A DNA stretch of 64,000 nt from an uncultured Lachnospiraceae bacterium. GTDB taxonomy: Bacteria; Bacillota; Clostridia; Lachnospirales; Lachnospiraceae. The notes below the pieces were generated by a model that was not told where the DNA came from, did no database searches, and saw only the letters and a program-made list of their open reading frames with translations. Position numbers and translations under genes: made by a program. How positions within the stretch are numbered: the stretch's first letter is position 1; each line of letters starts with the position of its first letter. The stretch lies in assembly GCA_947630485.1 (NCBI GenBank), contig CANRHU010000002.1:41398-105397 (forward strand), written 5' to 3'. Shown here piece by piece: positions 41,090 to 50,090 of the stretch.

Positions 41090-41677
41090 ATGTCAAAAGA
41101 AAAAAAGAGTATCGGTAAGCTGCTTCTTGGTACCTGGGATACCAAGACCATCGTAGGTACCGCGATCGGCGCGGCCCTGTTTGCGGTGCTGATGAACTTC
41201 GGCGGCATCCGCGTGTTCACCAACACCAACTTAAGCTCCGCGATGATCGTGGTGGCCGTAGTGGCCGGACTGTTCGGACCGCTTCCCGCGGCGCTGTCTG
41301 CCGGCCTTGGCAATGTGCTGGCGGATCTGATCGGCGGCTGGGGCTTCTGGTTTGACTGGTCCATCGGCAACTTCGTCATGGGCTTCTTTGTCGGCCTGCT
41401 TCCGCTTTATGGCGCGAGGATTGAGGACGGCATTTTCCAGGTGAAGCACATGATCTGCTACGTCATCTGCGTCGTTCTGGGCAACCTGATCGGTTTCGGC
41501 GTGGTAACCCCGATCCTGACCTATCTGTTCTACTCTCAGGAGCTGACCATTACCTGGGCACAGGCATTTTCGGCCGTGGTATCCAATGGTCTGGTGCAGA
41601 TCGTGATCGGCGTTCCGGTTCTGATTCTGCTTGCAAAGCGCAACGCCAAGAAGACGAACCTGAGTGCAGAAGACTAA
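41090..41677 (+). CDS. ECF transporter substrate-binding subunit (UPF0397-like)
   Basis: A 195-residue membrane S component with about five or six hydrophobic helices. TKTIVGTAIGAALFAVLMNF and LFGPLPAALSAGLGNVLADL with GGWGFWFDWSIGNFVMG resemble the UPF0397 group of ECF S components, some of which are annotated for riboflavin. The substrate cannot be read from sequence. GGAGGT precedes the ATG. The ATPase and EcfT genes follow directly, making a complete dedicated ECF transporter. Confidence 0.85.
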   Translation: MSKEKKSIGKLLLGTWDTKTIVGTAIGAALFAVLMNFGGIRVFTNTNLSSAMIVVAVVAGLFGPLPAALSAGLGNVLADLIGGWGFWFDWSIGNFVMGFFVGLLPLYGARIEDGIFQVKHMICYVICVVLGNLIGFGVVTPILTYLFYSQELTITWAQAFSAVVSNGLVQIVIGVPVLILLAKRNAKKTNLSAED

Positions 41678-41728
41678 GGACCTGTCTGTGAGCAGAGCCT
41701 GAACCCCCCGAAAAGGCAGGATGGAAGC

Positions 41729-43441
41729 ATGAAAAAGCCGATTATCGTATTTCAAGACTATACCTTCCGCTATAAAACGCAGAAGGCGCCGACATTAAAA
41801 AATATCAATCTGACCCTGTACGAGGGCGAGAAGGTTCTGATCTTAGGTCCTAGCGGGTGTGGAAAATCCACACTCGCTAACTGCATTAACGGCCTGATTC
41901 CCTTTTCCTATAAGGGAGAGATCAAAGGGTCTTTAACGGTCGCGGGAGTCGAGAACAAAAATTCGAGTATTTTTGAGATCAGCCGTCATGTGGGAACGGT
42001 ACAGCAGGATACGGACGCCCAGTTCGTCGGCCTTTCCGTGGGCGAGGACATCGCTTTTTCCCTTGAGAACCGGGCGATGCCCAGGCCGGAGATGCTGCCG
42101 AAGGTGGAGCGCACCGCGGCTATCGTAGGAATGGAGGATTTCCTGATGAATCCACCTTTCCAGCTTTCCGGCGGGCAGAAGCAGAAGGTCGCCCTGGCGG
42201 GCATTCTTCATGACGAGGAAGAGGTGCTTCTGTTTGACGAGCCGCTGGCGGCTCTCGATCCGGCCATGGGCATGACGGCCGTGGATCTGATCGACCGCAT
42301 CCACAGGGATCAGGGAAAGACGGTGCTGATCATTGAACACCGGCTGGAAGACGTGCTTTACCGTCACGTGGACCGCATTATCCTGATGTCGGAGGGCAGC
42401 ATTCAGCTGGATTCTACGCCGGACGAGCTTCTGCGCACCGGCCTTTTGAAGGAACACGGCATCCGGGAACCGTTATACATATCCGCCCTGAAGAATGCCG
42501 GCATCCGCTTTGGGGAGAACGCGCATCTGGATAATATTGAGGAGCTGGATATCCCGGCCTACCGCCAGGCGATCCTGGACGAGATGAAGGCGTCCAAACC
42601 GGTGGAAATACCTCCGCGGGGAGAGCTTCTTCTGAAGGTGGATCATGTGGATTTCTCCTATGACAAACGCAAGGTTCTGGACGACGTTTCCTTTGAAGTC
42701 CACAGAGGCGAGCGGATCGCCATTGTCGGCAAGAACGGCGCTGGAAAGTCCACGATGGCGAAGATGCTCTGCGGCATCATCCGGCCCCAGAAGGGTACGA
42801 TCACGGTAAACGGGCAGGACTATACGGCCCTGACCATCCGGGAGATCGGCCGTCTGATCGGGTATGTGATGCAGAATCCGAACCAGATGCTGGTGAAGGA
42901 TATGATCATGGATGAGGTGCGCCTGGCGCTGGAGCTGAACGAATTTGAGGAAGAGCAGATCCGGCAGAGGGCGGAGGAGACCCTCAAGATGTGCGGGCTT
43001 TACGCCATGCGCAACTGGCCGGTGTCAGCCCTAAGCTACGGACAGAGAAAGCGCGTGACCATCGCCTCCATCCTGGCGTTAAAGCCGGATATCATCATTC
43101 TGGACGAGCCGACCGCGGGCCAGGACTATTACCATTATACGGAGATCATGAATTTCCTGGATCATCTGAATAAGGAATATCAGGTGACGATCCTGTTCAT
43201 CACGCATGATATGCACCTGGCCATCGAATATACGGACCGGGCGATCGTGTTTGCGGACAGCAGATGCATCGCGGACGATTTCGTATTCCGGGTGCTGTCG
43301 GACAGCGAGATCATTGAGAAGGCCAACCTAAAGCAGACTTCCCTCGTCACGCTGGCGAAGCGGACAGGGGTGGATCCGGAAGCCTTTATTCGTCATTTTA
43401 TAGAGAGAGAAAGGGAGGAGCGGGAAAATGGATCTAAGTAA
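41729..43441 (+). CDS. ECF transporter ATPase with two fused ABC domains
   Basis: A 570-residue protein with two ATP-binding cassettes. Domain 1 has Walker A GPSGCGKST, signature LSGGQKQKVALA and Walker B VLLFDEPLAALD. Domain 2, from about residue 295, has GKNGAGKST, LSYGQRKRVTIA and IIILDEPTAGQD. The usual EcfA and EcfA' pair is thus a single chain, as in the YkoD type. Its last 14 bases overlap the ecfT gene. It energises uptake through the S component at 41090-41677. Confidence 0.93.
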   Translation: MKKPIIVFQDYTFRYKTQKAPTLKNINLTLYEGEKVLILGPSGCGKSTLANCINGLIPFSYKGEIKGSLTVAGVENKNSSIFEISRHVGTVQQDTDAQFVGLSVGEDIAFSLENRAMPRPEMLPKVERTAAIVGMEDFLMNPPFQLSGGQKQKVALAGILHDEEEVLLFDEPLAALDPAMGMTAVDLIDRIHRDQGKTVLIIEHRLEDVLYRHVDRIILMSEGSIQLDSTPDELLRTGLLKEHGIREPLYISALKNAGIRFGENAHLDNIEELDIPAYRQAILDEMKASKPVEIPPRGELLLKVDHVDFSYDKRKVLDDVSFEVHRGERIAIVGKNGAGKSTMAKMLCGIIRPQKGTITVNGQDYTALTIREIGRLIGYVMQNPNQMLVKDMIMDEVRLALELNEFEEEQIRQRAEETLKMCGLYAMRNWPVSALSYGQRKRVTIASILALKPDIIILDEPTAGQDYYHYTEIMNFLDHLNKEYQVTILFITHDMHLAIEYTDRAIVFADSRCIADDFVFRVLSDSEIIEKANLKQTSLVTLAKRTGVDPEAFIRHFIEREREERENGSK

Positions 43442-44285
43442 GCGGCTTTTTATCAGCGTGGTTCCCGGAGACACCTTTCTTGATAAACTGACGGGAAAGA
43501 CCAAGGTCAGACTGTTTCTGGGCCTGATCGTTCTGCTGGTCGCCACCTGGGACATCCGCATCGTTCTTCCGGTGCTGGTGCTGGGGATCATCGGGCTTAT
43601 CTCTATTAAGCCAAACTGGCGGCTGATTCTGGGACTGATGGGCTTTGTGGCGTTAATGAACCTGTTCAACCTGTTTCTGATATGGATCGTTTCGCCGGAT
43701 TACGGAAATGATATCGTTGGAGGCGCAACGCTTCTGGTCCGCTTTACCGACCGCTACAGCCTGTCGGCGGAGACGCTGTGGCTCTTTATGGTGCGTTTTG
43801 TGAAGTTCATCTCCTCGTTTCTGGTGTCGCTGGTATTTATCCAGTCCATAACGCCCAGCGAGATGGCTGCCGGACTGTATGCCATCAAGGTGCCGTATAA
43901 GGTGGCGACGATGGTATCCATCGCGTTCCGCTACATTCCGGAGATATCCCGGGATTTCAGTGACATCAAGATCTCCATGCAGGCCAGGGGAATGGAGCTG
44001 GATCCGAAGAAGACCGGCGTCATCGAACGTCTGAAGCAGAATGTGGTCATCCTGGTACCGCTCATCATCGTCTCCTTCGACCGGGTGAGCAATATCGCCA
44101 ACGCCATGGATCTGCGCGGGTACGGCCGCGGCAAAAAGCGGACCTATTATTCGGAGCATGAGGAGACGCCGAATGACCGTAAGATGAAAGTGTTTTATCT
44201 GCTGGTTGCCCTCGCCGCGGTCGCGGTGATCGCGGGCAGGGTATTTTTCCCCGCGCAGCATGAGGTATGGGCTCCATGGATTTAG
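43428..44285 (+). CDS. ecfT: ECF transporter transmembrane coupling subunit
   Basis: A 285-residue membrane protein of the EcfT family. About five hydrophobic segments lie near residues 28-60, 65-90, 110-130 and 240-265. The cytoplasmic coupling motifs follow the [14 protein letters not shown] and [15 protein letters not shown] pattern, the two Ala-Arg-Gly-type signatures that dock on the ATPase. Its start overlaps the ATPase gene by 14 bases and its end overlaps the dipeptidase start by 10. Confidence 0.93.
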   Translation: MDLSKRLFISVVPGDTFLDKLTGKTKVRLFLGLIVLLVATWDIRIVLPVLVLGIIGLISIKPNWRLILGLMGFVALMNLFNLFLIWIVSPDYGNDIVGGATLLVRFTDRYSLSAETLWLFMVRFVKFISSFLVSLVFIQSITPSEMAAGLYAIKVPYKVATMVSIAFRYIPEISRDFSDIKISMQARGMELDPKKTGVIERLKQNVVILVPLIIVSFDRVSNIANAMDLRGYGRGKKRTYYSEHEETPNDRKMKVFYLLVALAAVAVIAGRVFFPAQHEVWAPWI

Positions 44286-45712
44286 AATTGCGGACTTATT
44301 TTGAAAAGCATATCGGGGGCTTGCAGGCGCTTATACGGATTCCGTCCGTCTATGACGCGGCGTCCGCGGGCGCTGATATGCCCTATGGAAAAGGGGTGGC
44401 TGCCGCGCTGGATTATATGCGGCAGCTGGCCCTTTCGGACGGTTTTGAAGTGCTGGAATACGACGGGCACGCCATCGCCGTCTGTCCTGGGCCGCGGGAG
44501 GACGGACAGACAGCGATGGCGTACCCGCCGGGGCCCCAGGAGGACGGCCGGATCGACGTGGTTTCCCACCTGGACGTGGTGGAGCCGGGAACCGGCTGGA
44601 GCGGGGATCCGTTCAGCGGTGAGATTCTTGAAGGCCGTCTCTACGGACGGGGCACCCAGGATATGAAGACCTCCGCTTACCTCGCGTATCTGGCGCTTAA
44701 GCGGCTGAAGGAAGAACATTTTCCCGCCTGCAAAAGTCTCCGGCTCGTCTACGGCTGCGATGAAGAGCGGACGATGGACGACATGATCCATTATGTATCC
44801 CGGGCGGGGCTTCCGGATTTCGCCTTTACGCCGGACGGCTGCTTCCCTATGGCGATCGGAGAGAAGGGGGCGCTGATGTGGCGGCTTTCCGGATCTTATA
44901 AAGGGCCGGTCCGGTCCATGGACTGCGGCGTGCAGTGCAATGTGATCCCGCCTGTGGCGAAGGCGGTGCTGGAAGGCGTCGCCGCCGACAGTCTGAGGGC
45001 TCGTATGCGGGAACTGGAAATTGACGGCAGCATGGAAGAAAAGGACGGAGCGCTTTTGGTTGAGGTCAGAGGGCGGGCGGCCCATGCATCCAAGCCGGAG
45101 GACGGCCACAGTGCCGCCGTAGATCTGTTTGCCCTGCTTCGGGAGGTGGATCCGCTGGCGGATAATCTGTACCGCTGCTTTGCGGATCCCTACGGACGGG
45201 CGTGGGCGGAAGTCCCGGAAGGCGCCGATACGGATTTTACCGTGAATCTGGGCGTTTTCCGCGTTCGGGACGGCGCTTGCTACGGAGAAGTGGACGGAAG
45301 GTATCCGTTCGGCCTGCATGCGCGGGAACTGACCGAAAGGCTTTCCGCGCGCTGCGCCCTGCGGGTCTCGCTGGATTATGATTCCGTGCCTACGATGAAC
45401 GAAAAGGACGACCCGTATGTGGCGGCGATGCTTAAGGTCTACAGGGAGAAGACGGGGGATCTGGCGGAACCGGTGGTCTCCGGAGGCGTATCGTACAGCA
45501 AGATTTTCGGCCATTGCGTGGCCTTCGGCCCTGTGAGCGCCGATATGAAAAATCTCTGCCATCAGGCGGATGAAAGCATCGCGCTTGCGGACTGCGAAAA
45601 GGCATTTGAGATCTATTATGAAACCATGAAACAGCTCGCGCTTCTGCAGCGGCAGATGGCGAGGACGCGTAACGGCGGCGTTCCCGGCGCCGGAAGACAG
45701 GAGAAATATTGA
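44276..45712 (+). CDS. M20-family (Sapep/PepV-type) dipeptidase
   Basis: A 478-residue metallopeptidase. [20 protein letters not shown] carries the first zinc His and Asp, [19 protein letters not shown] the bridging Asp, [11 protein letters not shown] the catalytic Glu pair, and [19 protein letters not shown] sequence the dimer domain His. It cleaves Xaa-His or other dipeptides in Firmicutes. ATG 44276 is preferred because GAGGT lies about 11 bases upstream; an ATG 9 bases earlier is too close. It overlaps ecfT and the second DUF62 gene. Confidence 0.9.
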   Translation: MDLELRTYFEKHIGGLQALIRIPSVYDAASAGADMPYGKGVAAALDYMRQLALSDGFEVLEYDGHAIAVCPGPREDGQTAMAYPPGPQEDGRIDVVSHLDVVEPGTGWSGDPFSGEILEGRLYGRGTQDMKTSAYLAYLALKRLKEEHFPACKSLRLVYGCDEERTMDDMIHYVSRAGLPDFAFTPDGCFPMAIGEKGALMWRLSGSYKGPVRSMDCGVQCNVIPPVAKAVLEGVAADSLRARMRELEIDGSMEEKDGALLVEVRGRAAHASKPEDGHSAAVDLFALLREVDPLADNLYRCFADPYGRAWAEVPEGADTDFTVNLGVFRVRDGACYGEVDGRYPFGLHARELTERLSARCALRVSLDYDSVPTMNEKDDPYVAAMLKVYREKTGDLAEPVVSGGVSYSKIFGHCVAFGPVSADMKNLCHQADESIALADCEKAFEIYYETMKQLALLQRQMARTRNGGVPGAGRQEKY

Positions 45713-46572
45713 TGAAACCGTGTATCGTATGGCAGACGGATTTTGGCTTAAGCTGGGGGGCGGTGGCCTCCATGCGCGGGGTCTGCAAGCAGGTGGATCC
45801 GACTTTGGAATGCGTAGATATTACCCATGAGATCGAACCGTATAATATTCTTGCGGCTTCACGGGAACTGATCTATGTGGAACCCTTCTGGCCGAAGGGG
45901 ACGGTCTTTGTCTCTGTCGTGGATCCGGGCGTGGGGACGGATCGGAAGGCCAGCGTGGCCCTGCTTTCGGACGGCAATTATGTGGTGACGCCGGATAACG
46001 GCACCCTGACCCATGTGTTTTATGAAGTCGGCGTACGGCAGATCCGCGAGATCGACGAGACGGTCAACCGCTATCCCGGCACGGAGCAGATCTCGGTTTT
46101 CCACGGAAGGGATCTGTTCGCCTATACCGCGGCCAGACTGGCGGCCGGCGTGATCACATTCGGGGAGGTGGGACCGGCTTACCCGGTAAAGGACATCGTT
46201 CTCTTTGAGCAGGAGCTGATCAGGGCCTGGACAGAAGAAGGGAAGGTCACGGGCTTTGTGAGCAGCGTCAGCGACCCCTTCGGAAGCATCGCGCTCAATG
46301 TGCTTTCCGCGGACTTTCAGAAGGCGGGCTTCGCCCACGGGGACCGGCTGCAGGTGCGGCTGGCGTACAGGGGCGAGGTGTATTTTGACGAAGAGGTGCT
46401 TTACGCGAAATCCTTTGGCTTTGTACCGGTAGGGGCGCCGATTCTCTTTGATTCTTCGACCAACTATGTGGAGCTTGGCATCAATCAGGGGAGCTTTCGG
46501 GAAACCTATCATGTGCGGGAAGGGCAGGAGTATACGTTCTCCATCGCCGTTTCGCGCGGCGGCTCCGCTTAA
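45712..46572 (+). CDS. SAM hydroxide adenosyltransferase (DUF62), paralog 2
   Basis: A 286-residue DUF62 protein with the same motif order as the gene at 40056: WQTDFGLSWGAVASM, DITHEIEPYNI, VSVVDPGVGTD, YVVTPDNGTLTHV and VFHGRDLFAY. Its ATG overlaps the dipeptidase stop (TGATG), so the two are co-translated. The two paralogs share strings such as VVTPDNGTLTHV but differ widely in the C-terminal domain, so the duplication is not recent. Confidence 0.9.
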   Translation: MKPCIVWQTDFGLSWGAVASMRGVCKQVDPTLECVDITHEIEPYNILAASRELIYVEPFWPKGTVFVSVVDPGVGTDRKASVALLSDGNYVVTPDNGTLTHVFYEVGVRQIREIDETVNRYPGTEQISVFHGRDLFAYTAARLAAGVITFGEVGPAYPVKDIVLFEQELIRAWTEEGKVTGFVSSVSDPFGSIALNVLSADFQKAGFAHGDRLQVRLAYRGEVYFDEEVLYAKSFGFVPVGAPILFDSSTNYVELGINQGSFRETYHVREGQEYTFSIAVSRGGSA

Positions 46573-46632
46573 GCCGCCCGGCATCCGGAATCGACGGGAA
46601 TCGATCTGTTTTGATATCCGGAAAAAGAAGGC

Positions 46633-46661
46633 TTGTATTTCCCCGGAAACCGGGTTATAAT
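46633..46661 (+). promoter_or_regulatory. Candidate promoter of the Mrp antiporter operon
   Basis: TTGTAT (46633-46638) and TATAAT (46656-46661) have a 17-base spacer containing the inverted repeat CCCCGGAAACCGGG, a possible operator. The first gene starts 36 bases later. Confidence 0.6.
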
Positions 46662-46696
46662 GATTGCCGAACATTTGAGAAAGAAGATGCGGCGAT

Positions 46697-47170
46697 ATGT
46701 TTATTTTGATTTTTGCGGTGTGGCTGATTTTAAACGGGAAGATAACGCTGGAAATATGCGTTTTCGGGCTCGTCTTGTCAGCCGCGCTTTTTTTCTTTCT
46801 GTGCCGTTTCATGGATTACAGCGTGCAGGCGGAACTCACTGTATTCAGGCTGTTTCCGATGATGGTCCGATATCTCTGGGTGCTGGTGCAGGAGATCGTG
46901 AAGGCCAACATCGTGGTGCTCGGCATCATTCTGTCGCCGGATATGGAGCCGGAACCGGCGCTGGCGTATTTTGACACGGATCTGAAAAGCGATATGGCCA
47001 GGGCGGTGCTGGCGGATTCGATCACGCTGACGCCGGGGACCATCACGGTTTCCGTGGAGGGGAACACCTTCTGCGTCCACTGTCTGGACAGGAAGCTGGC
47101 CGAGGGGCTTGACGATTCCGTTTTCGTCCGGCTTCTCCGGGAAATGGAAGCGAAGGGGGCGAAACGGTGA
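46697..47170 (+). CDS. mnhE: Mrp-type antiporter subunit E
   Basis: A 157-residue membrane protein with two N-terminal helices (FILIFAVWLILNGKITLEIC) and a cytoplasmic domain. The family signature VQEIVKANIVVLGIIL, then DSITLTPGTITV, is clear. MrpE helps assemble the sodium/proton antiporter complex. It is first in the ten-gene operon and overlaps the next gene by one base. Confidence 0.93.
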   Translation: MFILIFAVWLILNGKITLEICVFGLVLSAALFFFLCRFMDYSVQAELTVFRLFPMMVRYLWVLVQEIVKANIVVLGIILSPDMEPEPALAYFDTDLKSDMARAVLADSITLTPGTITVSVEGNTFCVHCLDRKLAEGLDDSVFVRLLREMEAKGAKR

Positions 47171-47712
47171 TGCTTGGACATGCTTATGAAATGCTTCTGG
47201 CGGGCACGATGATCGTGCTTGGAATTCTGATTATTGTCAGTATGATCCGTTCGGTGCTGGGACCGGGGATCTCGGACCGGGTCATCGCGGTCAATATGAT
47301 CGGCACGATCATTATCATGCTGATTGCTATCCTGTCGCTTTTTCTGGACGAGAGCTATCTGGTGGATGTGTGCCTGATCTACGCCATGGTCAGTTTCCTG
47401 GGCGTGGTCGTGCTCTGCAAGGTCTACACCGGCGTGTATCTGCAGCGCAAGAACATGAAGGCGAATTTGGGGGCTGTGGAGGACAATCTGCGCCGGCAGG
47501 AAGAGAGCGGAAATGCGGAAGCCGGAAGCGGGGAGACCGCGGAAGCCGGAACCGGGGAGGCCGCGGAAACCGGGACCGGGGAGACCGCGGAAGGCGGAAG
47601 CGGGGAGGCCGCGGAAGCCGAGACCGGGGAGACCGCGGAAGCGGCGGGACTTCCGCCCCGGACCGCGGCACTTAAGACAGAAGCCGAAGAGCAGCCGAAG
47701 GAGGTGCAGTGA
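47170..47712 (+). CDS. mnhF: Mrp-type antiporter subunit F with repeat tail
   Basis: A 180-residue protein. Residues 1-95 are the MrpF membrane part, with three helices and the RSVLGPGISDRVIAVNMIGT motif. The last 70 residues are a low-complexity tail of EAGTGEAAETGTGETAEGG-type repeats, absent from ordinary MrpF proteins of about 90 residues. The tail comes from short GC-rich DNA repeats (47510-47660). It is probably cytoplasmic and disordered. The ATG overlaps the mnhE stop. Confidence 0.9.
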   Translation: MLGHAYEMLLAGTMIVLGILIIVSMIRSVLGPGISDRVIAVNMIGTIIIMLIAILSLFLDESYLVDVCLIYAMVSFLGVVVLCKVYTGVYLQRKNMKANLGAVEDNLRRQEESGNAEAGSGETAEAGTGEAAETGTGETAEGGSGEAAEAETGETAEAAGLPPRTAALKTEAEEQPKEVQ

Positions 47713-48140
47713 TGGTCGGAGAATGGATTCGCTTCTTTGCGGTGGCCGGACTTCTGCTTGTGGGGATGTTTTTCGAGGTGCTGGCCGTATTCGGCGTTCA
47801 GAAATTCAAAAAAGCCTTAAACCGTATGCACGCGGCGGCTATGGGGGATACTCTTGGAGTCCTGTTCATTTTCCTGGGACTCATGGTTATGCGCGGGTTT
47901 ACGATGGATTCTTTGAAGCTGTTTTTAGTGATTTTGTTCTTCTGGATGGCGTCGCCGGTTTCCGGACATATGATCAGCCGCCTGGAGGCGATGACCAATC
48001 CGAACCTGGGCGAGATCAGCGTGATCCGCATGGGAGAGAAGGCGGAGGACGCGGCCGGCGGGACGGAAGCTGAGGAAACCGAGGCATCAGAAAAGGAAAG
48101 CCCGGAATCCGCGAACCGGAAAGGAGGATGCGCAGAATGA
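47712..48140 (+). CDS. mnhG: Mrp-type antiporter subunit G
   Basis: A 142-residue membrane protein with three helices and the MrpG patterns VFGVQKFKKALNRMHAAAMG and ASPVSGHMISR. The charged C-terminal tail (AGGTEAEETEASEKESPESA) is longer than usual. GAGGTG precedes the ATG, which overlaps the mnhF stop by one base. Together E, F and G form the small-subunit module of the complex. Confidence 0.92.
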   Translation: MVGEWIRFFAVAGLLLVGMFFEVLAVFGVQKFKKALNRMHAAAMGDTLGVLFIFLGLMVMRGFTMDSLKLFLVILFFWMASPVSGHMISRLEAMTNPNLGEISVIRMGEKAEDAAGGTEAEETEASEKESPESANRKGGCAE

Positions 48141-48400
48141 AAGTATTTGAGATCCTGCTTTTGGTATCCCTGATCGTATGCGCCGTCTCTGTGGCGGTGA
48201 TCCGGGATCTTCTGACGTCTATCATCATTTTCATGTCCTACAGTCTGATCATGTGCGTGATCTGGGTGCTTCTGCAGTCGCCGGATCTGGCCATCACGGA
48301 AGCGGCCGTGGGGGCCGGCGTCACGAGCATCCTGTTTTTCGTGACGCTGAAAAAGATCCGGGCGATCCGAAAGGAGGATGACCGGGATGACCAGGCTTAA
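48137..48400 (+). CDS. DUF4040 / MbhD-like antiporter subunit
   Basis: An 87-residue protein with about three hydrophobic helices. SPDLAITEAAVGAGVTSILF is the signature of the small subunit that matches the C-terminal part of MrpA (MbhD in membrane-bound hydrogenases). In standard Mrp systems it is fused to MrpA; here it is a free protein, as in Mbh-type complexes. AAGGAGG precedes the ATG by 9 bases, and the start overlaps the mnhG stop. Confidence 0.88.
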   Translation: MKVFEILLLVSLIVCAVSVAVIRDLLTSIIIFMSYSLIMCVIWVLLQSPDLAITEAAVGAGVTSILFFVTLKKIRAIRKEDDRDDQA

Positions 48401-49703
48401 GGATAATTACGAGAGCAGCCGATACCGTAAGTTTAAACGGTGGTTTGACGGGGACGTCAATCTTTTGGAAGGCATTACGGAGGCGACGATTCCGAATGGG
48501 AGCGCGCAGGAGAGCGCCCACGGTGCGGGCGCCTCGGCCAGTGCGTCGGACGCGGGCGCGGGCGTAAACACAGACGCAGTCGTAAGCTCAGACGCAGGCG
48601 TAAAGGCCGACGAGGGCGTAAACACAAATACAGGCGTAAACGCGGGCGCGGGCGTAGACACAGTCATTGCCTCCGGCCATAACGGCGGCGTTTCCGACCT
48701 GGAGGCGCGGCGCAGGGCGTCTGAGGAGGTCTACGGCCCGGAGGTCTGGCCGCAGCGGGAGACGATCGATTACGTCCAGTGGCGCAAACATGCCCAGGAG
48801 GCGCTGGACGCCCGTATCCATCCGCTGGGGGACGTGACCGGCAGCTCTGACGGTTTTGGGGATTCCGCGGCGGGAGATTCCGCCGCGTCCGGGAGGATCG
48901 GCACTGGCGGCTCCGGAGGCGCCGTGGTCCGCGGTCTTAAGATTTTTCAGCATTTTTATGTAGTCATGTCGGTGGTTTTATGCGCGCTGATCATCGGCGT
49001 CTTTCTGTGGACGACGATCCACCTGCCGCCGTTTGGCAGCGCGGACAATCCGGCCAACAACGAGGTTCCGACCCGCTACATTGAGAGCGGCGTCGCGGAG
49101 ACCGGCGCGGTCAATTTTGTCACGGGAATGATTCTGGATTACCGTGCGTTTGATACCTTCGGCGAGTCCTGCGTGCTGTTTATCGCGTCCTGCTGCGTGC
49201 TGGTGCTTCTGCGCATCGACGCTTCGAACGGAAAGAGCCGCGCCAGGTCCAGGGGACCGCAGGAGGACGACCGGCTGTTCGAGCCGAAGAACGACGTGAT
49301 CCTGCAGCGGGCCGCGTTCATCCTGGTGCCGCTGATTCTGGTCTTCGGCGTCTATATTGTGTTAAACGGACATCTGTCGCCGGGCGGCGGATTCTCAGGC
49401 GGCGCGGTGCTCGGAAGCGGTCTGATTCTCTATCTGAACGCGTTCGGCTTCGCGAAGACGGAGCGCTTCTTTACGGAGAAGGTGTACCGCAGGGTGACGC
49501 TCTGCGCGCTGACATTCTACTGTCTGGCAAAAAGCTATTCCTTCTTTACCGGGGCGAACCATCTGGAGAGCGGTATTCCTCTGGGCACGCCCGGCGCGAT
49601 CTTAAGCAGCGGACTGATCCTGCCGCTCAACATCTGCGTGGGCCTTGTCGTTATGTGTACGATGTACGCGTTTTACACGCTGTTCCGGAAGGGAGGGATG
49701 TAG
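48387..49703 (+). CDS. mnhB: Fused MbhE-like and MrpB antiporter subunit with long N-terminal extension
   Basis: A 438-residue protein in three parts. Residues 1-180 are a hydrophilic extension with a repetitive stretch (DAGVKADEGVNTNTGVNAGA). Residues 185-285 form an MbhE-like part with two helices and DYRAFDTFGESCVLFIASCC. Residues 305-438 are MrpB, with FILVPLILVFGVYIVLNGHL and SPGGGFSGGAVLGSGLILYL. MrpB is normally about 140 residues. AAGGAGG lies 9 bases before the ATG. The extension is charged and likely cytoplasmic, with no known domain. Confidence 0.88.
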   Translation: MTRLKDNYESSRYRKFKRWFDGDVNLLEGITEATIPNGSAQESAHGAGASASASDAGAGVNTDAVVSSDAGVKADEGVNTNTGVNAGAGVDTVIASGHNGGVSDLEARRRASEEVYGPEVWPQRETIDYVQWRKHAQEALDARIHPLGDVTGSSDGFGDSAAGDSAASGRIGTGGSGGAVVRGLKIFQHFYVVMSVVLCALIIGVFLWTTIHLPPFGSADNPANNEVPTRYIESGVAETGAVNFVTGMILDYRAFDTFGESCVLFIASCCVLVLLRIDASNGKSRARSRGPQEDDRLFEPKNDVILQRAAFILVPLILVFGVYIVLNGHLSPGGGFSGGAVLGSGLILYLNAFGFAKTERFFTEKVYRRVTLCALTFYCLAKSYSFFTGANHLESGIPLGTPGAILSSGLILPLNICVGLVVMCTMYAFYTLFRKGGM

Positions 49704-49706
49704 GCC

Positions 49707-50090
49707 ATGTCTCCGACACTGATGCTGAATCTGGAAGAGGAGGTGTCCATGGTTCTCTTCGGCGTGGGATTTACCATGCTTCTGCTTCATCGGAACCTGA
49801 TCAAGAAGATCATGGGGATGAACATCATGGATACCGCCATTTATCTGTTCCTGGCGGCCAAAGGCTATATCGAGGGGAGAGGCGTGCCGATTCTGACGGA
49901 CGGCGTACAGGACGCCTCGGCCTATATCAATCCGGTGCCCAGCGGTCTGGTGCTGACGGGCATCGTGGTCAGCGTCAGCACGACGGCGCTGATGCTCGCT
50001 CTGACGATCCGGCTCTATGAGAGATACCATTCCCTGGATCTGGATCAGATCCTGATCTCCATGAAAATGGAAGAGGAGGAGCAGCTATGA
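49707..50090 (+). CDS. mnhC: Mrp-type antiporter subunit C (NuoK-like)
   Basis: A 127-residue membrane protein with three helices, homologous to complex I subunit NuoK. LFGVGFTMLLLHRNLIKKIM and DTAIYLFLAAKGYIEGRGVP are characteristic, and NPVPSGLVLTGIVVSVSTTA gives the third helix. It begins 3 bases after the mnhB stop and its stop overlaps the next start. Confidence 0.93.
   Translation: MSPTLMLNLEEEVSMVLFGVGFTMLLLHRNLIKKIMGMNIMDTAIYLFLAAKGYIEGRGVPILTDGVQDASAYINPVPSGLVLTGIVVSVSTTALMLALTIRLYERYHSLDLDQILISMKMEEEEQL

Noticed and set aside
44282..45562. A 426-codon minus-strand frame opposite the dipeptidase
   Set aside because: The plus-strand gene has all M20 zinc motifs and coupled neighbours. 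The reverse frame is a compositional shadow.
47510..47660. GC-rich short repeats in mnhF as a possible frameshift or assembly error
   Set aside because: The frame stays open through the repeats to a stop that overlaps the mnhG start codon, as in neighbouring junctions.
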